Assembly: GCA_047612385.1 (NCBI GenBank) | Contig: JBLGAR010000051.1 | Location: 1-30,603 of the forward strand | From: JBALVT01 sp047612385 | Lineage (GTDB): Bacteria > Pseudomonadota > Gammaproteobacteria > Pseudomonadales > Halieaceae | Length of the DNA: 30,603 nt | Direction of reading: 5' to 3' | In this document: positions 1-7,545 of the stretch, piece after piece | Layout: each line of letters starts with the position of its first letter | Position numbering within the stretch: the stretch's first letter is position 1 | Notes under the pieces: generated by a model | The model's database searches: none | The model's input: the letters and a program-made list of their open reading frames with translations, nothing else | What the model was told of the DNA's origin: nothing | Position numbers and translations under genes: made by a program

Positions 1-72
1 CAATGCAATAACTCAGTTTTACCGATTGCTCCGAAGGAGGGTTATCGTGAACCTCTATGCCTAACTACTGTC

Positions 73-810
73 CTAACTATTGTCGCTGCTACCAAGAGAC
101 AGTTCGGGGTCGTCATCGTCATCGTCGCGATCTTCATCGGAGTCCCTGTCCGTGTCCGTGTCCCTGCCACTGTCGCCATCGCGTTCTCGATCAGATTGCG
201 CATCGTCATCATCAGATCGATGGTGTCGAAACTTCACCCTGATATTGGCGTTACCCACCAGGGTGCCTTCGACAAAAGACGTTCCGAAGAACTCGTTGAA
301 ATACCTTGCGGCATCCAAGGTCAGCAATAAGTCCACATTGCGCACACCCAGTTTTGTCGCGCGGTCGTTCCATTGGGTCTTGGTCATGTCCGTGAAACGC
401 AGCTCAAAGAGATCAAGTCGCCCAAACAAATCACCGCCCAGGGTAGTGATCGCCGTCATCAGGGGGACTTCTCCTAGGGTATCAATCCGAAATCGCTGCA
501 AGGAAGACGCTTCTCCGTTACTCGAAACGAGCCGCATGCCCCCAGCGTGGTCAATTTCACCCGATAGATCCTCAAAATCTATCAAACCACCTGTTATTGG
601 AAGGCGCAGTCTCCTGCGTTCGGTTCCCACCGAGCCGGGGCGTACCCCCAGGATTTCGGCACCGGCAAACGCCAGTTCGTCCACCATTTCCACAGCAAAG
701 ACCATACTTGTCCCGCCACCTTTTACCTGCAATATCGGCGCTGCCCATGTCGAAGCTGTGCTCAACACGCACAGGACCATCGTTGCCATTATTAACATCT
801 GTTTTTTCAT
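73..810 (-). CDS. Exported protein of unknown function with an Asp-rich C-terminal tail
   Basis: I do not recognise the family. The ATG at 810 is chosen over an upstream in-frame TTG at 912 because it follows GAGGG at good spacing and begins a clear signal peptide: Met-Lys-Lys, a hydrophobic stretch rich in Leu, Val and Met, then Ser-Thr-Trp-Ala-Ala with likely cleavage near residue 23. The mature part (about residues 25-194) is a globular-looking domain with several Leu/Phe-Gly-Gly segments. From about residue 195 to the end at 245 it becomes extremely acidic: runs of four and six Asp, with Asp-Arg, Asp-Thr and Asp-Ser dipeptides. The tail is encoded by simple-sequence-like DNA (about 100-220). 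Such tails often bind divalent cations or stay disordered, but that is inference. It is a single gene, divergent from the acyl-CoA synthetase. Confidence 0.7.
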   Translation of the reverse strand: MKKQMLIMATMVLCVLSTASTWAAPILQVKGGGTSMVFAVEMVDELAFAGAEILGVRPGSVGTERRRLRLPITGGLIDFEDLSGEIDHAGGMRLVSSNGEASSLQRFRIDTLGEVPLMTAITTLGGDLFGRLDLFELRFTDMTKTQWNDRATKLGVRNVDLLLTLDAARYFNEFFGTSFVEGTLVGNANIRVKFRHHRSDDDDAQSDRERDGDSGRDTDTDRDSDEDRDDDDDDPELSLGSSDNS

Positions 811-873
811 TGTGGTGCCCTCTTTAGCCAATGTAATAAAACGTTTTGCGGTCGGTCGAAATCGCTCACTGAC

Positions 874-901
874 CTTATTTGGGAATTTATTCCCAAATAA
901 G
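874..901. repeat. Perfect 12-bp inverted repeat, operator-like
   Basis: The arms are CTTATTTGGGAA and TTCCCAAATAAG, separated by TTTA, a perfect match on all 12 positions. It lies about 64 bp upstream of the ATG of the exported Asp-rich protein and about 250 bp from the acyl-CoA synthetase. No T-run follows on either side, which argues against an intrinsic terminator; a dimeric repressor site or 5'-UTR hairpin fits better. I see no second copy in the window. Confidence 0.6.
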
Positions 902-1062
902 CACTCTGTCAAGCATTACCACCCGCCTAGATGCGAGAAAAGAGGGATTTCGGCCACTCAAGTTTATAGTGTTGGCAATCAACGCTATTAACTTCCCCTT
1001 AAATTCAATAACTTACGATTAGGATTGTCCGTCAAACGGAACTGCCTGAAATTTTTCCAAAC

Positions 1063-1091
1063 TTGACTGTGATTAGAGCGCATGCTAATTA
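1063..1091 (+). promoter_or_regulatory. Candidate sigma70 promoter for the acyl-CoA synthetase gene
   Basis: A TTGACT box at 1063-1068 is followed after 17 bp by TAATTA at 1086-1091, preceded by TGC as in an extended -10. The -35 is good and the -10 poor (GCTAAT, 2 bp upstream, is an alternative). It would give a leader of roughly 55 nt before the ATG at 1155. Confidence 0.4.
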
Positions 1092-1154
1092 AACTGGCAC
1101 AACCTCACCAAATCCCTCAAAAAGCAATAAAAAGCCAGAACTAAGGAAGCAACA

Positions 1155-2831
1155 ATGAGTAACTCCGCAGCGCCCGGTCCGGGCTTCAAAACGCCGCTTG
1201 AAATGTTTTATCAATGGGAAGCACAAATGCCAGACCAGACCTGGCTGCGACACTTTAGTGGTGGCGCATGGGTCGGTATCACCTGGGCAGCAGCAGGTGC
1301 TCTAGCCCGCCGCTTGGCCGCAGGCATACAAGCCATGGGGCTGGAAAAAGGTGACAAACTTGGAATTTTTGCCACCAACTCCCCCGAATGGATAATCTCT
1401 GATATCGCTTCCATGATGGCTGGGATGGTGACCGTCCCAATTTACACCACCATGCCAATGGACAAGGTGAAGTACGTAGCCGAACACAGCGACATGCGCG
1501 CAGTGATAGTCGGCAGCGGAATTTGCTTGGAAGTACTGCGCAGCGAGTTGCCCAGTGGCGTTCTTATCGTGGGTCTACCCGGCGTTGATAGCAGTGCAAC
1601 GGATCAACACTGGGACAGCCTGATCAGCCAAAACGCACCACTGGATGGCAATCCTCTGCGTGACCCACAGGACTTATGGACGATTGTGTACACCTCCGGA
1701 ACCACCGGTATGCCCAAGGGCGTTATGCACTCCTTCGCCACACTACCCTATTCTGCATCTGCCATACCGATCTACACCGGCGCCAATGAGCAAGGGCGGC
1801 TGTTTTCGTATTTACCTCTGGCCCATGTGGCGGAGCGCGTATTGGTGGAGTTGCAATCAATCTACAGCGGAGCCAGCATTGGTTTCAACGGATCCAAAGA
1901 CAGCTTTACAGATGACTTGCGTGAGGTACGCCCGACGTTTTTTCTCGCTGTTCCACGCATCTGGACCAATCTCAAAACAGGGATTGTTGCCCAGATGGGG
2001 AACGAAGCATGGCAAAAACTCTTGGAAAACCCTGAACGCAGTGCGGAAATAGGTAAATCAGTATTGGCATCGATGGGACTCGAGGCAGTCTCCTTCGCAT
2101 TCTCTGGAGCAGCCCCGATCGCCGCGGACGATATACGCGCCTGGCGAGCACTGGGAATGCCCCTCTACGAGGGCTTCGGACAATCCGAGATGATGAGCGG
2201 GACATTGAACGTTCCCGGCAAAGACAAAATAGGTTCGGTGGGTTGCTGCTTTACCCAATTTGGAGGCGAACTTAGCATTTCAAACATTGGCGAAATTTTA
2301 TTGCGCGCACCTGGCGCCATGGTGGGTTACTACAAGGAACCTGAAAAAACCAAAGAGGCTTTTTTGGATGGCTGGGTGAGGACCGGTGACAAAGGGAGAA
2401 TTGACGAAGATGGGTTTTTGTTTATTACCGGCAGGGTGAAAGAGATCTTCAAAACCGCGAAAGGAAAATATGTAGCGCCTGGCCCGATAGAAAAGCTGTT
2501 TGAAGTCTCACCCCACGTTGATCAGCTTTGCCTGGTTGGCTCAGGCCGGCCGCAAACCCTCATGCTGGTCAATATGACTGCTGCCAGCGCTACAATCGCC
2601 AAAGAGCTCGTGACTCGAGAACTGGAGCAACAGCGTCAACGTGTGAATGACAATCTCGAGGCTCACGAGCGCATTAGCCACGTGATTATCTGCGCAGAAC
2701 CTTGGACGATGGAGAATCGACTACTCACTCACACCCTGAAAATTCTTCGGGATGACGTAGAGAAGAATCATCAGCCTAGCATTGAATCTTGTATGCAAGG
2801 CGCAAGTGGTACGACGGTAGTGTGGGAGTAA
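1155..2831 (+). CDS. AMP-forming acyl-CoA synthetase (long-chain FACS-like)
   Basis: It activates a carboxylic acid to its CoA thioester via an acyl-adenylate. The P-loop YTSGTTGMPKGV is at residues 179-190. The adenylate-binding segment with EGFGQSE follows near residue 340. The late motifs GWVRTGDKG and ITGRVKEIFKTAKGKYVAP around residues 405-445 contain the hinge and Lys region. The segment YLPLAHVAER is typical of the long-chain/FACS branch; at 558 residues it is somewhat shorter than the usual ~600. The start has AAGGA seven bases upstream. It converges on the Rieske oxygenase gene with only 3 bp between stops. In this context it probably activates a hydrophobic or side-chain acid; the true substrate cannot be told from sequence. 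Confidence 0.88.
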   Translation: MSNSAAPGPGFKTPLEMFYQWEAQMPDQTWLRHFSGGAWVGITWAAAGALARRLAAGIQAMGLEKGDKLGIFATNSPEWIISDIASMMAGMVTVPIYTTMPMDKVKYVAEHSDMRAVIVGSGICLEVLRSELPSGVLIVGLPGVDSSATDQHWDSLISQNAPLDGNPLRDPQDLWTIVYTSGTTGMPKGVMHSFATLPYSASAIPIYTGANEQGRLFSYLPLAHVAERVLVELQSIYSGASIGFNGSKDSFTDDLREVRPTFFLAVPRIWTNLKTGIVAQMGNEAWQKLLENPERSAEIGKSVLASMGLEAVSFAFSGAAPIAADDIRAWRALGMPLYEGFGQSEMMSGTLNVPGKDKIGSVGCCFTQFGGELSISNIGEILLRAPGAMVGYYKEPEKTKEAFLDGWVRTGDKGRIDEDGFLFITGRVKEIFKTAKGKYVAPGPIEKLFEVSPHVDQLCLVGSGRPQTLMLVNMTAASATIAKELVTRELEQQRQRVNDNLEAHERISHVIICAEPWTMENRLLTHTLKILRDDVEKNHQPSIESCMQGASGTTVVWE

Positions 2832-2834
2832 GCA

Positions 2835-4184
2835 CTAAGGTCGCCGCCCCTCAATATAATCGTCAATTGATTCGTGTAGCCGCTGGGTTCGACTTTCCTG
2901 CCCAGAGAGGTAGGCGCCCCTGAAACCACGCGAGCGCAATCCCTGCTGCTGCGGAATAAAAACCGTGATGTCCTGGTCTATGGTCTGACCCATCGATTGC
3001 GTGGCTATGTCCACCATCTCATGCTCGACCTGGGCGTCGCGCTCAACCATTCCCGCGGTGGTAGAAACCGCCGCAGTCTCGCCTTCAGGATTGGGGGCAT
3101 ACCACCAGTTGTCGAATAGACATTGTTCGGGGTCTGTAGGATGTGGGCGCGCGCGCAGGAAGTGAAAACCATCCACCCACATTGACACGGCGAAGTTAGG
3201 GATTAAAGTGTAGTGGTAGGCATCGGTAAGCTGACTGTCGTTAAGCTTATTGAAATAGTCATAGCCTCGCTCCGGCCCTAGCTCCCTTCTCGCTTTCTGC
3301 AACGCCTCTCTGGTGTCTTCGCCACGCTGTGCAAAGTCAGCTGGGTCTAAGCCCCAGTCACGCAGTACTGTTGCCAATGGTTCACCAATTACCTCGTCTA
3401 TATGCTGTGACGGGCCACCATAGCCGCCAAGCATAATCATACGGCTGTGTCCTTCGTCCGACAGATCGAAGCGGGTGTTCTTATAGTTGGTATCGATACC
3501 CGAATGTATTCCGAGTTTCCTGACGTCGGCGCCCTTGGGCTTGTGCACCGTATTGACATGGTAGGACTCATTAAAATTATCCATAACCACCTTCCAGTTG
3601 CACGGCAAAACAGTGGTTTTCGCGACATAGCGCTTCCAGTTCTCGACGCCATATACTTGCCAATCGTCCCAAACGGGGCCGAGAAATTCCTTCAAACTGA
3701 CGCAATCAGGATCCAGGTTGACCCAGATAAATCCGGCAAAGGTTTCACAGCACACCTCTTCCAGAGTTATCTTTCCGCAAGGGTTACCCTCGGGGAAATC
3801 CTCCTTATCCTGCACAAAATTCAGTGCCCCATCGGTGTCCCATGCCCAACTGTGATAGGGGCAAACAAAACGTCTAGCGTGTCCTTTCGCTTCGCTGACC
3901 AGCCGCTGGCCTCGGTGCTGGCACACATTATAAAACGCTTTGATGCTCTCATCTTTCTGGCGAACCATCAGGATAGACTCTGGCCCCAATTCTTCTTGCT
4001 GCCAGTCGCCCGCTGCCGGCATTTCGTCTTCGCGCCCTAGCAACAGCCAGACTTTGGTCCACATATGCTCCCACTCTTTAGCGAAAAAGTCCTTAGAAGT
4101 ATACCGATCACCTTCCATCTTATGGCCGCGCAGCGTTTGTTTCGGCCAGTCCGGTAAATTGGGGGCTTGATTGGTCTGTGTCAT
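2835..4184 (-). CDS. Rieske non-heme iron oxygenase, alpha subunit
   Basis: This is the catalytic subunit of an aromatic-ring-hydroxylating-type dioxygenase/monooxygenase. The Rieske [2Fe-2S] ligands are Cys88-x-His90 and Cys108-x2-His111, with 17 residues between the pairs. The mononuclear iron site is visible as Asp202-Asn-Phe-Asn-Glu-Ser-Tyr-His209-x4-His214. I use the ATG at 4184, not the upstream in-frame start at 4274, because the extra 30 residues look non-coding and would overlap the divergent gene, and AGGATAACGATAAGT precedes this ATG. The length of 449 residues is normal. No ferredoxin, reductase or beta subunit gene is adjacent, so electrons must come from elsewhere. The substrate is unknown; neighbours suggest a hydrophobic ring compound rather than glycine betaine. 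Confidence 0.9.
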   Translation of the reverse strand: MTQTNQAPNLPDWPKQTLRGHKMEGDRYTSKDFFAKEWEHMWTKVWLLLGREDEMPAAGDWQQEELGPESILMVRQKDESIKAFYNVCQHRGQRLVSEAKGHARRFVCPYHSWAWDTDGALNFVQDKEDFPEGNPCGKITLEEVCCETFAGFIWVNLDPDCVSLKEFLGPVWDDWQVYGVENWKRYVAKTTVLPCNWKVVMDNFNESYHVNTVHKPKGADVRKLGIHSGIDTNYKNTRFDLSDEGHSRMIMLGGYGGPSQHIDEVIGEPLATVLRDWGLDPADFAQRGEDTREALQKARRELGPERGYDYFNKLNDSQLTDAYHYTLIPNFAVSMWVDGFHFLRARPHPTDPEQCLFDNWWYAPNPEGETAAVSTTAGMVERDAQVEHEMVDIATQSMGQTIDQDITVFIPQQQGLRSRGFRGAYLSGQESRTQRLHESIDDYIEGRRP

Positions 4185-4273
4185 ACTTATCGTTATCCTG
4201 TCAGGTTTAACACCTGTTTGATTTACGTGTTTGATCACTATTACTATTAAAACAATCTTTATGGAGCCTACCA
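4185..4273. promoter_or_regulatory. Divergent promoter region with nested repeats
   Basis: These 89 bp serve both the Rieske oxygenase (leftward) and a SnoaL-like gene (rightward). They contain the inverted repeat CAGGT-TTAAC-ACCTG (4202-4216), and a direct repeat TGTTTGAT at 4215-4222 and 4228-4235 with a 13-bp period. A rightward promoter TTGATT-N18-TACTAT (4218-4247) overlaps the repeats, so a bound regulator could act on both genes. Confidence 0.45.
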
Positions 4274-4711
4274 ATGTCTTTGGAATTGATTAACGATCGC
4301 ATCGCTTTACAAGACCTTATGTTGAACTATGCAGCTGCAGTTGACGAGCGTGACATTGAGCGCTATCGCTCCTGCTTCGCCGAAGATGTTCTTGTGGTTA
4401 ACTTTGGCGATCAGAACTTTCAGGGCCGTGAAACTTGGGTTGATCATGTGTGGGCCGAACTTGAGAAATTTTCGTCTACTCAACATCTTCTGGGACCGCA
4501 ATTTGCCCAGGTTAGGGGTGACCAAGCCGAGACTCGCAGCGATGTACAAGCGCTGCATTACTTGGTCTCCTCTGAGACTAGTGCCGAAAATAGTGAGGGC
4601 ATCACAAGGTTCATCTTGTGGGCCACCTATTACACCACCATGCTCCGCGTTGATGGCGATTGGAAGATAGCGCGCCACGAATTGCAAGTACGCGGCAGTA
4701 GTACCGAGTGA
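4274..4711 (+). CDS. SnoaL/NTF2-like protein
   Basis: This is a small (145 aa) alpha+beta-barrel protein of the SnoaL-like superfamily, whose members act as isomerases, dehydratases, hydrolases or as beta subunits of ring-hydroxylating oxygenases. Family signs are the N-terminal helix pattern (Ile-Ala-Leu-Gln-Asp-Leu-Met-Leu-Asn-Tyr-Ala), the ERYRSCFAEDV segment, the central SSTQHLLG motif and the C-terminal GDWKIARHELQVRG strand. GGAG lies seven bases before the ATG. It is divergent from the Rieske subunit; one possibility is that it serves that oxygenase's substrate or is a divergent small subunit. The protein at 6451-6897 shares the TQHLLG motif and the same fold, so the two are probably paralogues. 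Confidence 0.75.
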   Translation: MSLELINDRIALQDLMLNYAAAVDERDIERYRSCFAEDVLVVNFGDQNFQGRETWVDHVWAELEKFSSTQHLLGPQFAQVRGDQAETRSDVQALHYLVSSETSAENSEGITRFILWATYYTTMLRVDGDWKIARHELQVRGSSTE

Positions 4712-4740
4712 TTTTCAGTGCCGCTTGCACTACTAAAATC
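4710..4740 (+). terminator. Imperfect hairpin after the SnoaL-like gene
   Basis: GATTTT pairs with AAAATC and the inner AGTGC pairs with GCACT around a CGCTT loop, starting at the stop codon itself. No T-tract follows, so a classical intrinsic terminator is not certain. Confidence 0.35.
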
Positions 4741-4861
4741 AAATCCATAAAAATTTGAAGCATGCCTGTTCCGTCTAATTAAATTTTAGATTACAGATAT
4801 GCTATGTCGAAAAATTAAAACAGTCAACTCATACTGTTTTATTGAAAGTACACACCAACGC

Positions 4862-5317
4862 TCACTGGCGATTCAGCTGCGCTATCTCTGCGGACTTGAT
4901 TTCGTAAAGCTCTATGATATTCCCGCATGGATCTCGGCCATAGATAGCAGACGCATCGTCACCAAAGTGAACGACCTCTCCCAGGAACTCCATACCGTGA
5001 GTTTTCAGCCGATCATACTCCGCCTGAATGTCATCAACCTGCAAAGCAAAATGTGGGTAACCATAGTCGCAAGCTCTCGATCTTAAATCTTTCGGCGCAG
5101 GGTTGCTATATTGCCAAAGTTCCACGAAGGCATTGGCTGTTTTTAGCATCGCCATCTTCGCCTTTATGCCGTCAAGTCCTATGGCTTGGTTGGCGGAGGC
5201 ATCATTGTCGAACTCGCTTTGTTGGACAATCTCAAAGCCGAGGCCTTGGGTATAAAACTTCAGCGCTTTGTCAAAATCGTTTACGCCGATGGCGACGTGG
5301 TGCAGACCTACTATCAT
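4862..5317 (-). CDS. VOC-family (glyoxalase/extradiol dioxygenase-like) protein
   Basis: This 151-aa single-module-pair VOC protein has two beta-alpha-beta-beta-beta repeats. Likely metal ligands are the His of Leu-His-His-Val-Ala-Ile near residue 7, the His of Tyr-Pro-His-Phe-Ala-Leu around residue 90, and the Glu of Gly-Asn-Ile-Ile-Glu-Leu-Tyr-Glu near residue 140. GAGGA lies seven bases before the ATG. The family includes lactoylglutathione lyases, methylmalonyl-CoA epimerases and fosfomycin-resistance enzymes; the sequence does not pick one. It lies downstream of the cyclase-family gene on the same strand with a 47-bp gap and may be co-transcribed. Confidence 0.75.
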   Translation of the reverse strand: MIVGLHHVAIGVNDFDKALKFYTQGLGFEIVQQSEFDNDASANQAIGLDGIKAKMAMLKTANAFVELWQYSNPAPKDLRSRACDYGYPHFALQVDDIQAEYDRLKTHGMEFLGEVVHFGDDASAIYGRDPCGNIIELYEIKSAEIAQLNRQ

Positions 5318-5364
5318 GTTGTATTCCTCGAAATGAATTCCCGCTTAATTTCTTGAGCAACTAA

Positions 5365-6327
5365 TCACCACATTGCCACTGGGTTAATAATCATTTGAAC
5401 CGTGCCTTTGATTCTGGCCTGGCCCAGAACAAACATAAACTCATGCACTTTCTCACTGGCCAGTCGGCCCGTGTTCATTGTCTCAAGAATATAGATGCCA
5501 TTTTTCTTCAGTAACTCTACATGGCCATAAAAAAGCTTGTCGCCTTTTATGGCTGGAATCACTTCAATACCCCAGGTATCCGCTCCAACCGCCATCAGTT
5601 CTAGGGATGCTAGATAAGCTGCTGCTTCGTTGGTCAGGCCAGGCTCCGCGGTCGCCCAAGCCTGTGGCTCTGAGGCCAACATGGCATCGGTCCATCCCGT
5701 GTGAAACAACACCACATCACCTCGACGAATCTGTACCCCCTGCGCCTTGGCCGCGTCTTTGATATCGGCAGATCCAAAACTCTGTCCCGCTGCCATCGTC
5801 TCCACACCAAAGTGCCTGGCCATGTCTAGCATTACGCCTCGGCCAACCAGGGGCGGCACTTTGTCTGTGCCCAGTTTCTTCAGGCCAGAAATATCGATAA
5901 AGTCGACGGCAGCATTGCAGTTGTAGTACTCGCCCGCCTCTCCCATATGACCCAAGCCATCAAGCTGTGGCCCGATGCCAAACCACAGATTGGCCTGATC
6001 GTCGTTGTAGACAATATCCCAGCCGAAATCCTGATGTAGACTGCGACCATTGTGCTGGCCAGGTTGGACGATCACCAGGGACATCGAGCGAGGTGGGAAC
6101 GCCGGCATCTGCGGGTCAACGACTATCCCAAGTGGGTGTACCTGGCCCTTTTTCACCAACTTGGCGGCCATCAAGACCTGCTCTGGATTGACATAGTTCG
6201 CTGAACCTATTTCATCATCCGCCCCCCACTTCGAGGGCTGGCATTCTTGGGAAAAAGTGAGCTGGCTGCTCAAAAGTAATACCGCCACCTGTAAGATTCG
6301 ATGTGCTGAAGATAGTAGTATTTTCAA
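5365..6327 (-). CDS. Exported cyclase-family (kynurenine formamidase-like) metal hydrolase
   Basis: It belongs to the cyclase family (PF04199-type), which contains kynurenine formamidase and metal-dependent amide/ester/lactone hydrolases. Family marks are the opening KWGADDEIGSANYV, the metal-binding-type segment QLDGLGHMG, RGDVVLFHTGW, and the C-terminal ETMNTGRL. The frame stays open to a GTG at 6447. I prefer the TTG at 6327: AAGGG lies seven bases upstream, and the protein then begins with Lys, a hydrophobic Leu/Val stretch and Phe-Ser-Gln, a good signal peptide; the 40 extra residues of the longer form look non-coding. The result is 320 aa, probably periplasmic. It follows the SnoaL-like gene at 6451 on the same strand. 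Substrate unknown; a lactone or enol-lactone from ring cleavage is a guess. Confidence 0.75.
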   Translation of the reverse strand: MKILLSSAHRILQVAVLLLSSQLTFSQECQPSKWGADDEIGSANYVNPEQVLMAAKLVKKGQVHPLGIVVDPQMPAFPPRSMSLVIVQPGQHNGRSLHQDFGWDIVYNDDQANLWFGIGPQLDGLGHMGEAGEYYNCNAAVDFIDISGLKKLGTDKVPPLVGRGVMLDMARHFGVETMAAGQSFGSADIKDAAKAQGVQIRRGDVVLFHTGWTDAMLASEPQAWATAEPGLTNEAAAYLASLELMAVGADTWGIEVIPAIKGDKLFYGHVELLKKNGIYILETMNTGRLASEKVHEFMFVLGQARIKGTVQMIINPVAMW

Positions 6328-6450
6328 AGTGCAGGCCCTTATTAATAGAAATTGAATAGTCGAACAACTGTAGTCTAGAATTTTCCAACTTACATCTCTT
6401 ACCGTTCTTAGCGCTGCCACTTTGGGCCGGCCATATTGTTTGCTCACTAT

Positions 6451-6897
6451 CTACTGACGCGTTGGCCCAGCCCCCAAGACCTCAAACGAGCCCAAGTGCG
6501 CCGCGTTAATTTTCGTACGGTGGCTCAACAACCAACAACCTCTCACACATTGCCACTGATCGTGATAATCACCCAAGGTTCGAAAGCTCAGTTGTGATTT
6601 ATCGCCTCTCCCTACATGCATGTCACTAACATAGGCCCTACTTGAGGCGCTACCACCATCGACATCGATCAGGACATTGCCCAGCAGGTGCTGGGTAGGG
6701 CCGCAATCATCGAGGAAGGAGCGCATTGTTTGGACAAAGGCTTCTCTGCCTTGTCCGGGACCCAAGCCGAGATCGTAACTTATGGAGTCAATGGCCAGAG
6801 CCTCAAATGCCCGCCAGTTTCTTTCGTCCATCGCCCGAGCAACGGCGACCATAGCGCGGTAGATCTCTCGCTCGGCCAGTAGCTGATTCAAATCCAT
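6451..6897 (-). CDS. SnoaL/NTF2-like protein (second copy)
   Basis: This 148-aa protein has the SnoaL-like fold pattern: an N-terminal helix with EREIYRAMVAVARAMDERNW, a central PTQHLLGNVLIDVDG, and a basic C-terminal strand with SHRTKINAAH. It shares the TQHLLG motif and overall layout with the protein at 4274-4711 but differs elsewhere, so they are diverged paralogues. It is the first gene of a leftward unit with the cyclase-family gene and perhaps the VOC gene. The ribosome-binding site is weak. Catalytic identity is unknown. Confidence 0.75.
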   Translation of the reverse strand: MDLNQLLAEREIYRAMVAVARAMDERNWRAFEALAIDSISYDLGLGPGQGREAFVQTMRSFLDDCGPTQHLLGNVLIDVDGGSASSRAYVSDMHVGRGDKSQLSFRTLGDYHDQWQCVRGCWLLSHRTKINAAHLGSFEVLGAGPTRQ

Positions 6898-7104
6898 AGA
6901 TAGGGCTCTATTTATTATCTGTCGTTTGCGCGCCTGTAGTTTTTTGCACCGCTTTTGTTCACTTTAGCAGCAAAGGCATAGGGCTGCGCTGGCAAGGACC
7001 GTTAGCAGTTTAAGGTTCTAAACCCATCGAGGAACACTGCAAGAGCAGCCATTTTTTTCTGCTACAGTACCTCGCTTTTGAAACCGCCCGTATAGGAAAG
7101 ATGT

Positions 7105-7545
7105 ATGAACTCACCCGGCCGTATCAAACCACCATTGGGTCACGACAATGCGTGGTGGTGGCAACAAGCCGACGAGGGCCGCCTGACCATTCAGCGTTGC
7201 CAATCCTGTCAAATATTGCGCCATCCTCCAAGACCCATGTGTTCAGGGTGTCGCTCGATGGACTGGGATTTTATTGAATCCAGCGGCAACGGCACTGTAG
7301 CCAGTTTTACCGTACTTCATCACCCGCAGTTTCCAGGCTATGAATATCCGCTGGTTATCATTCTAGTAGACCTTGCAGAAGGTACGCGGATCACTTCGCA
7401 GCTACACGGCTGCGACCGCACAGACGTCACCTTTGGAATGGCTGTCCAGGCCTATATCCATGAAGATGAAGACGGCTTCAAGATTCCGATGTTTAAGCCC
7501 GTTGCAACAAACGGCACCAATGGGGGTTCTGATCATGCCCATTAG
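7105..7545 (+). CDS. Zn-ribbon/OB-fold protein of the DUF35 family
   Basis: This is a 146-aa partner protein for thiolase-fold enzymes. Residues about 32-52 contain two Cys-x2-Cys knuckles (CQSC and CSGC) forming the rubredoxin-like zinc ribbon, followed by an OB-fold with GTVASFTVLHHPQFPGYEYP and a typical acyl-CoA-associated beta barrel. AGGA precedes the ATG at seven bases. It overlaps the next gene by 11 bp, a translationally coupled arrangement. In steroid side-chain degradation such a DUF35 domain (ChsH2) binds the thiolase-fold aldolase Ltp2, so this protein is predicted to form a complex with the neighbouring lyase. Confidence 0.88.
   Translation: MNSPGRIKPPLGHDNAWWWQQADEGRLTIQRCQSCQILRHPPRPMCSGCRSMDWDFIESSGNGTVASFTVLHHPQFPGYEYPLVIILVDLAEGTRITSQLHGCDRTDVTFGMAVQAYIHEDEDGFKIPMFKPVATNGTNGGSDHAH

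Larger units (their letters stand above)
811..1154. other. Gene-free divergent intergenic region (344 bp)
   Basis: This region separates the exported protein (leftward) from the acyl-CoA synthetase (rightward). It holds a strong 12-bp inverted repeat near the leftward gene and a plausible sigma70 promoter near the rightward gene, both listed separately. The in-frame upward extension of the leftward gene (811-912) reads like non-coding DNA before the signal peptide, so I do not count it as coding. I see no RNA gene. Confidence 0.6.

Noticed and set aside
1..72. GGAGG-preceded GTG near position 48 as a small gene start
   Set aside because: The frame stops after a few codons; no gene is supported in the first 72 bases.
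57..242. Small plus-strand frame rich in Cys, Arg and His at the left edge
   Set aside because: It is a frame-shifted antisense reading of the Asp-rich tail repeat with no homology expected.
80..991. Long plus-strand open frame (Ser/Arg-rich, 303 codons) opposite the exported Asp-rich protein
   Set aside because: It is the antisense reading of Asp-rich repeat codons. The minus-strand frame has a signal peptide and ribosome-binding site; the plus-strand frame has neither.
3447..4040. 197-codon plus-strand frame inside the Rieske oxygenase gene
   Set aside because: It is a shadow of a gene with intact Rieske and iron-site motifs; it has no ribosome-binding site and no recognisable domain.
2835..4184. 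Rieske protein considered as GbcA (glycine betaine monooxygenase), which would fit the betaine theme
   Set aside because: It sits about 11 kb from the betaine genes among ring/ketone catabolic genes, has no GbcB reductase neighbour, and its Rieske and iron-site surroundings do not read like GbcA as I recall it. A phylogeny would settle this.
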